Shown piece after piece: positions 6,730-13,944 of a stretch of 14,575 nucleotides of DNA. A program made the translations under genes and the position numbers. The DNA is taken from assembly GCA_026770585.1 (NCBI GenBank), contig MU646433.1:56947-71521 (forward strand). Reading direction: 5' to 3'. The DNA is from Baffinella frigidus (lineage: Eukaryota; Cryptophyceae; Cryptomonadales; Baffinellaceae). The notes under the pieces are model-generated. The model did no database searches and had not been told where the DNA came from. It worked only from the letters and a program-made list of their open reading frames with translations. The stretch's first letter is position 1. The number at the start of each line of letters is the position of its first letter.

Positions 6730-9700
6730 TTGCTGGGGGCGGTGTTGACGCCGCGCTTGCGGCACTGGACGAAGAGATCGATGATCAGCTTGGAGATCAC
6801 TTCTGCAACTTCCCCCGCCTGTGGCAAGCTGTTGGCCGCCGTCACCGTGCACTTGCCTGCCGAGAACCACCACCCGTCACTACAGTGTATCTGTACACAC
6901 TTGAGACTGCCAGCCACGGTTTCAAATACCACGGTTTCAGACTTTCACGGTTTCAAACTACCAAACGCTACAACGGTTGCAGACTACAACCGTTGCAGGC
7001 TATCACGGTTCAAGACTCCCATTTTTTGAAACACCACTTTGGCGTCGCTTCAGCAGAGATTCCGCAGCCTTCCACAGCGAATGCTGCAACCGAGATGGCG
7101 TCCATGAGTGCTGGCACGCAGGGCAAGGCGTGGCTGGCACGGCACCGATGGCACGGGGATGGAGCTTGGGAGGGCGTGCCGTGGCAGGCATCGCACGGGA
7201 GGGTGTGCGGTGGAAGGCAACGCACCGGTGGGGAAGATGTTGCAGTAGACGTGGTTGACGCCGTGCTTGAGCCACTCCTTGTTGACGTAGACGCCGAGAC
7301 CCTGGAAGCGGTTGACCTTGCAGTCCTTGTCACTCTTCGGGAGGTGGACGCGGCTGATGCGATCGGAGTTGTCCGGGTGCGAGAGCAGCATCCGGAGCTC
7401 CTCCATGTCCACCGTGAAGCCCTTCTCCTTGAAGCCGAGGTCGAACACCCCCATGATCGACTGCTTCTCGAGCCGCACGTTGTAGGGCGCGTCGAAGGCG
7501 AGCTGGTAGAGGAGCTCGGGGGGGCCGTTGCCGCGGATGACCGTCTCGGTCTTGCCGTCGTCGACGATCTTCTGCAAGCACTGCCCCACCACCTTGCACG
7601 CCTCGAGCGACATCTGGCCGTTAAGGCACCCGGCGGTCTGGAGGCGCCCGGTCTTGAAGACCTTGACGCTGATGTGCTGGAAGCCGCTCGGGAGGGTGAT
7701 GGACACGAAGCAGCAGTGGTTGAAGCGCATGGTGGTGCGGCCGTCGTCCTTCTTGGTGGGCGTCTTCTTGCGCGGCTCGCCCCGCACGTTCTCGGCCCAC
7801 CGCACCGACGTGACGCACTCGGTGATCGGGCACCGCGTGAAGAACTGCTCCAGGTCGATGGTGAACACCTGCGTCTCGTCCAGGGGCGGGAAGAGCATGC
7901 AGATCCCGACGTTGGAGTTCTCCTCGAAGGGCGACGCCACCGGGTACACGGAGCCGCTCCCCGTGCGCCGCGCCATCAGGCTGCTCGATTGTGGGATCGG
8001 CTCCGGCTTGCGGATCTTGGCTGAGGCCTCGTTCACCCGCTCAGACTCCGTCCGCACCTGAGCCACAGAGAGCCAGGAGCCACCCTGTCAGTCACCTAAA
8101 CCCTAAACCTATTTGTAATGAGCCATGAATCAACGCCTCGCTCGTCACGCCACGAGTGCGAGCGAGCTTGCAAACAAGCCCAGGTAGTCGAACACTTTGC
8201 AAGCACGTACCCGTCTGCGCGAGTGGGGGTGCGTAGGGAGGAGGCAGCACGGGAGCACGGGGAATGGCACGCCTGTCGATGACAGGATGTCGATGACAGG
8301 CTGTCGATGAAAGGATGCTGGGTGGTTCGCACCTGGTGCAGGAACGACGCCACCTCGATGACCGACTGCTTGAACTGCTCGCGCACCTGCTGCCCCCCCT
8401 GCTGCAGACCCTGCTGCCCCCCCGGCTGCCCCGCCAGGCCCCCCGTAAGCCCCGGCGCCAGGCCCCCCGCCAGGCCCCCTAGCTGCGGGTGCATGGGCAT
8501 CTGCACGCCGTTCAGCTGCGCGCCGTTGAGCTGCGCGCCGTTGAGCTGCGCGCCATTCAGCTGCGCGCCATTCGAGGCATCTTGGAGCTGGGACGGGAGC
8601 GTCCATTGGTTGGCGGCGCCGTTGACGTTGGCCAGCTCCGCGGCCATGCCCGGGTTCTGCCAGTCGATAGATCCACGGCGGGAGGTGGAGAGCGCTTCGA
8701 GGAGCTGGATGCTGTTGCGCCTGCCGCCGATCCCGGGCGGGGGGCCAGCAGACGCGAAGTGCGGAGACTGGAGGGTGGCGTCGTGCCCCGCAGCCATGAG
8801 CGGCGCCCCCTGTTGCGGCAGGAAGAACCGGTGGATGTCCAGCAAGTTCTGCACACACCACAACCCCGCACGACCACGTTGCACGTCAGCGTCAATCGTG
8901 TCCCTGCCATTTGTGCCCCTCACTTGTGCTGGCAGGCAATGGAACAGCGTTTGGGGGCGGGAAGGAAACGTGCCTGTTGGCCCGGGTAGAGTCCCCCGAT
9001 GTCGACGGGTTCGTAGGCATATTGTTCCTGCACAGCTTCCGAGGTGAGCACGTCTCAAATGGAGCCCACGGTTTGCAGAGGCGCACTGCGCGGGAGGAGG
9101 GCAGCCGCTGATTGGTGGGAGAGGGAGAGGCAGCGCGCTGGTGGGTACCATCTGCATTCCGCCAGTTGCGGAGAAGGTGCTGGTACGGCGCGTGCTGCGC
9201 CTGATGCCCGCCTGCTCTATTTGCCCGTGCGCCTGGAACTGCCCCCCCTGCTGCCCCAGCCCCAACCCCATCCCCATCCCCCCGTGCTGCCCCAGCCCCA
9301 TCATCCCAGACATGCCGTACATGTCCACCGGGACCTGCGCCGCCGCGCGGGATGGCAGTCAGCGCAAGAGCGTGCCAGGTGGAGGCAGGCTGCCAGGGGG
9401 CGGGATGGGGGGCGGTGCAGACAGGACGCACCGTGTCCAAGATATCGGAGAAGGAACACCTCCGCTTGCGGTGCATATCCTGCTGTCACCCGCGAGGAAT
9501 GCTTGTCAGTCATCTACGTCGGGATGCGCCAGCCCACTTTGCACATGCCCACCTCCGACAGTTTGGGGGGGCATGCCGTCTCACCGGATTGCGTACATCT
9601 TGGTGCTGCTGGAGCTGCTCGGAGACACCCACATGAGCAGGCTGCTGGTTCTGGTGCTGCTGCTGCAGAAGCTGGAGTTGCAGAAGGTGGTGGTGGTGCT

Positions 9701-9818
9701 GCTGCTGCTGCTGCTGCAACTGCGGCATTACTCCGGCTGCCAGTGCCTTGTTGTTGGGTTCGATTGGCGCGCCATTGTCGTCGAAGAGCTGGTCAAGCCA
9801 AGCTTCCACCGCCGCCAT
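6711..9818 (-). CDS. TBP-like fold protein with Q/H/G/N-rich N-terminal half, seven exons
   Basis: Spliced model: 9818-9585, 9479-9432, 9334-9149, 9027-8974, 8848-8333, 8057-7226, 6856-6711; 671 residues, phase kept throughout. Residues 1-78: acidic/aromatic start (AWLDQLFDD) then polyQ, HHHH and more Q. 95-135: M/G/Q-rich. 175-346: includes five NGAQL-type pentapeptides (267-291) and a G/Q-rich stretch. C-terminal about 400-660: two pseudo-repeats with TBP-like strand-turn-strand-helix layout, ISVKVFKTGRLQTAGC (475-490) and VYCNIFPTGKCTVTAANS (616-633), each followed by a long helix; this resembles the divergent TBP-like proteins of protists and large DNA viruses rather than canonical TBP. 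The end, SKRARKR, looks like a nuclear signal. Likely a nuclear transcription or DNA-binding factor (inference). Exon 1 could end at 9597 instead; an upstream leader exon is possible. Not canonical TBP. Confidence 0.68.
6857..7225 (-). other. Repetitive last intron of the TBP-like gene
   Basis: A 369-bp GT-AG intron. About 6914-7015 (read on +) holds a degenerate CACGGTTTCA-type repeat (CACGGTTTCA at several places, ACGGTTGCAG variants). About 7105-7222 holds GGCAC/GGCATCGCACGGG-type repeats. Neither part codes convincingly. Confidence 0.6.
8095..8110 (+). repeat. Short interstitial telomeric repeat in an intron
   Basis: CCTAAACCCTAAACCT, about two telomere heptamers, lies about 35 nt upstream (on the - strand) of the exon 6 acceptor of the TBP-like gene. 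Confidence 0.85.
8274..8315 (+). repeat. Three 14-bp tandem repeats in an intron
   Basis: TGTCGATGACAGGA, TGTCGATGACAGGC and TGTCGATGAAAGGA follow each other directly in the intron between exons 5 and 6 of the TBP-like gene. Confidence 0.9.
8498..8572 (-). repeat. 15-bp coding tandem repeat, NGAQL pentapeptides
   Basis: Five in-frame 15-bp units encode NGAQL four times, then NGVQM, inside exon 5 of the TBP-like gene. Units differ mainly at synonymous positions (CTG/CTC, AAT/AAC), which supports the reading frame. Confidence 0.92.
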
Positions 9819-10124
9819 CCTGCACAAGACGCACGCGAGTCACATCCTTGGGTGAGACTTTCAAGAGTCACCATATCCGGGGGCGGCGAAACGCCGATTT
9901 TGCTGGACGCCAGATGGGGAGCGGACTGGACAAGCAATGCGTCCTCACGTGCTAGTGAGGTGCCCTCTGCTTCAAACCACCAGCAAGTGACAGAGCCGAG
10001 AACGCGGCGTCACTTGCAACTCCGGAACAGCAATCGGCTGGAGTGCGGTGGCAAGGGGGAGCACTCTTCCTGAGTGCAAGTGCCTGGGGAGGAACGGTTG
10101 CTCAGGGAGGGCGGGACGGCCACC
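9819..10124 (-). promoter_or_regulatory. Upstream region of the TBP-like gene
   Basis: No gene seen. A CTTGTGCAG directly before the ATG (9819-9828) could be a 3' splice site of a leader intron. A 9-bp perfect inverted repeat GCAAGTGAC/GTCACTTGC with a 17-nt spacer (9983-9991, 10009-10017) and a 6-bp GCACTC/GAGTGC palindrome near 10060-10076 are possible protein-binding sites (speculative). Confidence 0.4.
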
Positions 10125-10443
10125 CGTGGTCTGAATGGCCCGGGTATGGGTCGACTAGAACGCTAAGCACATCATCGTCCAACAGGCAGGTCATGAAGGG
10201 TCCATGTCCCAGGAGCTAAGTCAGTCAAATTCAGTCAACGGTGGACCCATTTTTGGGTCGCTTCTTAAGCCAAAATTCCCTTCCCACTTTGAAGCAGATG
10301 CCCTTTTCCGGTCGACAACTTAGCGCCTCTTGGTACAAAACTAAGAAGTTAAGACCCTGATTGAAATCCTCGAAGGGGGTTCAAACATTCTTTACGTCTG
10401 AGTATTTTACTACAGAGCTGTGTGTAGTAATTTTTACGGGTCC
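10125..10443 (-). repeat. Dispersed repeat, copy 2 (inverted relative to copy 1)
   Basis: The reverse complement matches 5833-6195 across roughly 260 bp with good similarity (10183-10443) and more weakly in the outer ~60 bp. Shared blocks include CTTTGAAGCAGATGCCC, TTTTCCGG and CCTCTTGGTACAAAAC on +. Together the copies enclose the whole TBP-like gene. A short third fragment (CGGGCGACATCTT then GTACAAA) appears near 10744-10763. Confidence 0.8.
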
Positions 10444-10515
10444 AGTTCGTGATTGTTAAATTCAACCACCCTAGATTTTACGCGGAGCAATTGTAAAAAG
10501 CAATGGCTCTAGTAG

Positions 10516-10532
10516 AGTCCCTCTCAGGGACT
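10516..10532. repeat. Small perfect hairpin
   Basis: AGTCCCT, CTC, AGGGACT: 7-bp arms and a 3-nt loop. It is followed by TTCGATCC, which recalls a tRNA T-arm, but no acceptor, D or anticodon arms could be fitted. Confidence 0.7.
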
Positions 10533-10573
10533 TTCGATCCACTTTTGGCGTGTATTCCCCCTGAAATCTGAGA

Positions 10574-10810
10574 AATTGACTTTTGCGATTGCCCCTCGTC
10601 TGATCTTGGGTGGCGCCGTCTAATGGTTTCCCGCCGACTTGGAGCGGTTCTATCCCGCTCCAAGTCGGCGGGAATCATTTTCTTCTGTGATTGACTTTAC
10701 AAGTGTTTTTATCTGTTTTTTTGGGCCGCAGGCTGCCTAATTTCGGGCGACATCTTGTACAAATGCCGTCAATTCCCGAGAAACGGAAAATCCGCAATCA
10801 AAAGTCAATT
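10574..10810. repeat. Foldback segment containing a perfect 20-bp hairpin
   Basis: The outer arms AATTGACTTTTGCGATTGC (10574-10592) and GCAATCAAAAGTCAATT (10794-10810) are inverted copies differing by a 2-nt gap. Inside, 10628-10647 and 10655-10674 are exact 20-bp reverse complements (arm begins TTCCCGCCGACTTGG) with a 7-nt loop. This is compatible with a MITE-like element or a structured RNA; neither is proven. Confidence 0.75.
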
Positions 10811-10867
10811 TTTTCCACCTGAGAAACGTTCGGCCGCGATAAAATCACTTGTTAAGTCGATCGCAGA

Positions 10868-10958
10868 AGAAATTTAAAACAAACCTGAGGATCGCAACCT
10901 GTACTCCGTGTACTCTGTTTGAGATCCCCTCGGTTTTAGATCCCCGAGGACGACCCTA
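10868..10958 (+). repeat. 91-bp perfect direct repeat, copy 1
   Basis: Identical to 11608-11698. It begins AGAAATTTAAAACAAACCTG and contains the small palindrome CCTCGG...CCGAGG. Confidence 0.95.
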
Positions 10959-11028
10959 CACCTCCAGTACACCCCCACACAAATCACAATCTAAAAGGAC
11001 CTAAAGGACAATCCCTCTCACCTTATGG

Positions 11029-11071
11029 GGTATCCGTGGTTGGAAATCTCATGCTCCAACCATGGGATACC
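11029..11071 (+). repeat. 43-nt conserved hairpin, copy H1
   Basis: Two 7-bp helices, GGTATCC/GGATACC and GGTTGGA/TCCAACC, separated by a small internal loop and closed by a 10-nt loop. The same architecture recurs at 12533-12575 and 12621-12663. Confidence 0.85.
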
Positions 11072-11140
11072 ATGAGCCTCATAAAGGCTGACTTGGGTTC
11101 GGTGTGTGTGTGAGCATGGGAACCAGTTGGTACCTTCACC

Positions 11141-11299
11141 CACCCCAAGAGAACCGCCCACTATCCCCTCTACACGAGCCTCTGCACTGGAGAGCTAAAC
11201 GCGATCCGAAAGCAAAAAAGCTTTCTCTGCAGTCCTTTCTACGGAAGGGCGTGTCGTTGGGCCATGTTGGGAGCATTTAAAACCTAAAGGACCTATGAG
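11141..11299 (+). repeat. Subtelomeric repeat family R, copy 1
   Basis: Unit landmarks in order: CACCCCAAGAGAACCGCCC, a TATCCCCTCT-type stretch, CTCTGCACTGGAGAGC, AAACGCGATCC, AGCAAAAAnGC, TTTCTCTGCAG, TTTCTACGGAAGG, GCGTGTCGTTGG, then a CCTAAAGGACC tail. This copy is complete and sits just downstream of hairpin H1. Confidence 0.93.
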
Positions 11300-11607
11300 C
11301 CTCAGAAAGGCTGACTTGGGTTCAGTAATCGACGAAATCAACGAAATCGGTGTGTGTGCGAGTGCACTTCACCAGGGGTGAGTAGCGAACGAGGGGTTTT
11401 CGCGAGGGAGGTAGGGGGGGGTGAGCCGGGGCCTTTGCGGCTACCGGTGCCTCATAACCCTGTAAGATGCTGTCCTGAGTACCGCACGGGTAGGGACATG
11501 AGTCGGCAACTTACGAGGAGGATACCTGGGGTCGCTCTGCAGCTTGATGGGCGCGGTCTCAGTGGTCCATCACTATGATCTGACTGAAATTTAAAACAAA
11601 CCTGAGG
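11300..11607. other. Non-repeat filler between repeat blocks, no gene seen
   Basis: A mostly unique GC-rich stretch with a 74-codon open frame (11354-11578) that shows no recognisable protein. GAAATTTAAAACAAACCTGAGG (first part) is present as a tandem partial copy at 11585-11606, directly before the 91-bp repeat. Confidence 0.45.
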
Positions 11608-11698
11608 AGAAATTTAAAACAAACCTGAGGATCGCAACCTGTACTCCGTGTACTCTGTTTGAGATCCCCTCGGTTTTAGATCCCCGAGGACGACCCTA
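11608..11698 (+). repeat. 91-bp perfect direct repeat, copy 2
   Basis: Exact copy of 10868-10958, offset 740 bp. Flanks differ immediately on both sides. Confidence 0.95.
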
Positions 11699-11767
11699 AA
11701 GGACCTATGATTCAAGTGCCTCGGAAAGGCTGACTTGCGAGCCTGTGCTTCATTGGCCTAACTCAAA

Positions 11768-11925
11768 CACCCCAAGAGAACCGCCCTGTATCCCCTCTTC
11801 ACGAGCCTCTGCACTGGAGAGCTAAACGCGATCCGAAAGCAAAAATGCTTTATCTGCAGTCCTTTCTACGGAAGGGCGTGTCGTTGGCATATGGTGGGAG
11901 CATTTAAAACCTAAAGGACCTAAAA
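11768..11925 (+). repeat. Subtelomeric repeat family R, copy 2
   Basis: Complete copy. It differs from copy 1 in TTATCTGCAG and in CATATGGTGGGAGCATTTAAAA after the GTCGTTGG core. Confidence 0.93.
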
Positions 11926-12050
11926 GGCCTCTGCTCTGGAGAGCTAAACGCGATCCGAAAGCAAAAATGCTTTCCCTGCAGATCCCTTCTACGGAACGGC
12001 GTGTCGTTGGCATATGTTGGGAGAAATTAAAACCTAAAGGACCTAAAGGA
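11926..12050 (+). repeat. Subtelomeric repeat family R, copy 3 (5'-truncated)
   Basis: Starts at CCTCTGCTCTGGAGAGC and lacks the first ~35 bp. It carries the CTGCAGATCCCTTCTACGGAACG subtype shared with copy 7 over its first 20 bases. Confidence 0.9.
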
Positions 12051-12075
12051 CACCTCACAAAGGACCTAAAGGACC
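12038..12075 (+). repeat. CCTAAAGGA-type tandem linking R copies 3 and 4
   Basis: Repeated CCTAAAGGA units with small interruptions. The CCTAAA core matches the C-rich telomere strand, in the same orientation as the right-hand array. Confidence 0.75.
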
Positions 12076-12095
12076 TCAAGTCCTTAAGGACCTCA

Positions 12096-12185
12096 AGCAA
12101 AAATGCTTTCTCTGCAGTCCTTTCTACGTAAGGGCGTGTCGTTGGGCTACGTTGGGAGTATTGAAAACCTAAAGGACCTAAAGGA
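12096..12185 (+). repeat. Subtelomeric repeat family R, copy 4 (5'-truncated)
   Basis: Starts at AGCAAAAATGC and keeps only the 3' part, with GTAAGG for GGAAGG. It ends in CCTAAAGGACCTAAAGGA and abuts the CCCCTAA tract. Confidence 0.9.
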
Positions 12186-12188
12186 ACA

Positions 12189-12230
12189 CCTAACCCCTAA
12201 CCCCTAACCCCTAACCCCTAACCCCCTAAC
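12189..12230 (+). repeat. (CCCCTAA)n variant interstitial telomeric tract
   Basis: Five to six TAACCCC heptamers, complement TTAGGGG, distinct from the CCCTAAA type at the right end. Confidence 0.95.
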
Positions 12231-12532
12231 GTCACGCGAGAACGCTAATGCGGGTAGGCATTATAATGGGTCGGTGTTTGACGGTGCTAACGCGGGTGGG
12301 TGCTGACGAGGGTGGGTGCCGACGCAACTGGGCTCTTCCGTACTCTGCTGACTCACACTGACACTGCGGTACACAATAGGATAACTATGTACAGCCTGGG
12401 AGAACCCCTTACACATCCAACTCTCTCACTCTCTCGCTCGCTGACTTCCGTACATTGGGGGAAACCTCTACATGCGTTTGGTTTGACATCTGTCTCATCT
12501 CACACCCCCACACAATCCCTCTCACCGTGTGG
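12231..12532. other. Unique stretch, no gene seen
   Basis: Contains loose repeats of CGGGTGGGTGCTGACG type at 12290-12320 and a CTCTCTCACTCTCTCGCTCGC tract near 12421-12441 (first twenty bases). No coding or RNA signal. Confidence 0.45.
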
Positions 12533-12575
12533 GGTATCCGTGCCTGGAGCTCTTATACTTCAGCCATGGGATACC
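12533..12575 (+). repeat. 43-nt conserved hairpin, copy H2
   Basis: The lower helix GGTATCC/GGATACC is intact. The upper helix GCCTGGA/TTCAGCC has a T-A to C-G compensatory change relative to H1, one G-U pair and one mismatch. Confidence 0.8.
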
Positions 12576-12620
12576 TCACATCTCCCACACAATCCCCACA
12601 CAACCCACCTCACCTTGTGG

Positions 12621-12663
12621 GGTATCCGTGGTTGGAGCCCTTACACTTCAACCGTGGGATACC
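12621..12663 (+). repeat. 43-nt conserved hairpin, copy H3
   Basis: Same length and pairing as H1, with one G-C pair replaced by G-U in the upper helix (GGTTGGA/TTCAACC). The downstream sequence through 12734 parallels that after H1. Confidence 0.85.
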
Positions 12664-12734
12664 ATGAGCCTCAAAAAGGCTGACTTGGGTTCGGTGTGTG
12701 TGTGAGCATGGCAACCAATTGGTATACCTTCACC

Positions 12735-12856
12735 CACCCCAAGAGAGCCACCCTGTATCCCCTCTTCACGAGCCTCTGCACTGGAGAGCGAAACGCGATC
12801 CAAAAGCAAACATTCTTTCTTTGCAGTCCTTTCTACGGAAGGGCGTGTCGTTGGTG
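12735..12856 (+). repeat. Subtelomeric repeat family R, copy 5
   Basis: Complete 5' part with GAGAGCCACCC and GGAGAGCGAAACGCGATCC variants. The CCTAAAGGACC tail is replaced at GTCGTTGG by the 92-bp duplicated sequence. Confidence 0.92.
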
Positions 12857-13052
12857 TCAAGACGTTCTGAGAGCTGCATAGCCCAGAACGCCCCGAGCCG
12901 GCCTGATCCCACTGTCCCTGCCCCTGGGGTCAAAGAGGCGACGTTGCAGGGCTCATAACCTGTCAAGACGTTCTGAGAGCTGCATAGCCCAGAACGCCCC
13001 GAGCCGGCCTGATCCCACTGTCCCTGCCCCTGGGGTCAAAGAGGCGACGTTG
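12855..13052 (+). repeat. 92-bp perfect direct duplication with 14-bp spacer
   Basis: 12855-12946 and 12961-13052 are identical (begin TGTCAAGACGTTCTGAGAGC), period 106 bp. Each contains the short inverted pair CGTTCTG/CAGAACG. The perfect identity suggests a recent event. Confidence 0.96.
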
Positions 13053-13301
13053 TCGGTCTTCGGCGCACACGCGGGAAGGCAGAGGAGCGGGAGCAGGCGA
13101 TGGAACACGGCTGAGGATATGTATCGAGAGCAGCTGTAGCGAAGCGAAGGAAGTGCCAGCTAAACGCAGCAGAGGCGCCCGTCCACAGGATCACAGCATG
13201 GAATTTACTGGATACCCCCGGTTGAGCCAACTCACCCCCAAAACTACGACCATAAGTGCCTCAGAGCAAACGAGCACCTCATAACCTACAGGGTGCCTTG
13301 A
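13053..13301. other. Unique stretch, no gene seen
   Basis: A 64-codon open frame on - (13036-13230) overlaps the duplicated block and has no recognisable sequence. CTCATAACCT near 13278 recalls the spacer of the 92-bp duplication. Confidence 0.4.
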
Positions 13302-13345
13302 CAGTTGGGCTATGTTGGGAGAAATTAAAACCTAAAGGACCTAAT
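13302..13345 (+). repeat. Headless tail of subtelomeric repeat family R
   Basis: GTTGGGCTATGTTGGGAGAA followed by the CCTAAAGGACCTAA tail, without any 5' part of the unit. Confidence 0.8.
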
Positions 13346-13412
13346 GGGTTCAGTAATCGGTGTGTGTGCGAGTGCGATCCTATTTTGGAATAGCTCAACA
13401 ACGGAAATCAAA

Positions 13413-13604
13413 CACCCCAAGAGAACCGCCCTGTATCCCCTCTTCACGAGGGGATGCACTGGAGAGCTAAACGCGATCCGACAGCAAAAATGCTTTCTCT
13501 GCAGTCCTTTCTACGGATGTTGGGCGAAATTAAAACCTAAAGGACCTAAAGGAAGGGCGTGTCGTTGGCATATGTTGGGATCATTTAAAACCCAAAGGAC
13601 CTAA
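13413..13604 (+). repeat. Subtelomeric repeat family R, copy 6 (internally rearranged)
   Basis: The unit runs normally to CTACGGA, is interrupted by a second copy of its own tail (TGTTGGGCGAAATT to CCTAAAGGACCTAAA), and then resumes at GGAAGGGCGTGTCGTTGG with a full tail. Confidence 0.9.
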
Positions 13605-13685
13605 AGAGCACTGAAGGAAATCGAAGGACCTTCAAACTTGGGTTCGGTGGTGTGCGGGCGCGATCCTACTTGGAAGCAATTAAAA

Positions 13686-13830
13686 CACCACGAGAGAGCC
13701 ACCCTGTATCCCCTCTTCACGAGCCTCTGCACTGAAGAGCGAAACGCGAACCAAGAGCAAAAATGCTTTCTCTGCAGATCCCTTCTACGGAACGGCGTGT
13801 CGTTGGGCTCTGTTGGGCGAAATTGGTCTT
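13686..13830 (+). repeat. Subtelomeric repeat family R, copy 7
   Basis: The most rightward copy, with CACCACGAGAGAGCC, GAAGAGCGAAACGCGAACC and the CTGCAGATCCC subtype. It ends in GTTGGGCGAAATTGG without the CCTAAAGGACC tail. Confidence 0.92.
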
Positions 13831-13944
13831 CAGTGCCGTATGTTCCAACTGCCCCCCCGAGCAGCATGTGCGCTCTTTGCATGACCCCCAACATCCTGCC
13901 AGGGCTGAGCAAACCAAACAACAAAGGTGTAATTTTCGAGTCCC

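Noticed and set aside
6609-8024. 471-codon open frame on the + strand
   Set aside because: It is antisense to exons 6 and 7 of the TBP-like gene. The - strand reading has conserved TBP-like motifs and splice-consistent phases, while the + reading is compositionally biased (A, V, L, D, E, R-rich) and matches nothing.
7050-8066. TBP-like gene starting at 8066 as a 338-residue ORF
   Set aside because: The codon at 8066 is GTG, not ATG, and lies just before a CAG splice acceptor. Upstream exons join in phase, and the last exon at 6856-6711 completes the second TBP-like repeat.
8096-9328. 410-residue continuous ORF on - (starting near 9328)
   Set aside because: It reads through three introns of the TBP-like gene. 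The intron parts lack conserved composition and are bounded by good donor and acceptor sites in phase.
10505-10545. tRNA-like T-arm (AGGGACTTTCGATCC)
   Set aside because: No acceptor stem, anticodon arm or D arm in the surrounding 80 nt.
11505-11600. U1 snRNA-like phrase (AACTTAC...ATACCTGGGG)
   Set aside because: The 5' splice-site-pairing element is not contiguous, and no stem-loops or Sm site could be fitted.
12300-12683. 127-codon open frame on +
   Set aside because: It starts at a non-ATG codon and runs through hairpin repeats H2 and H3. Protein-level repetition reflects the DNA repeats.
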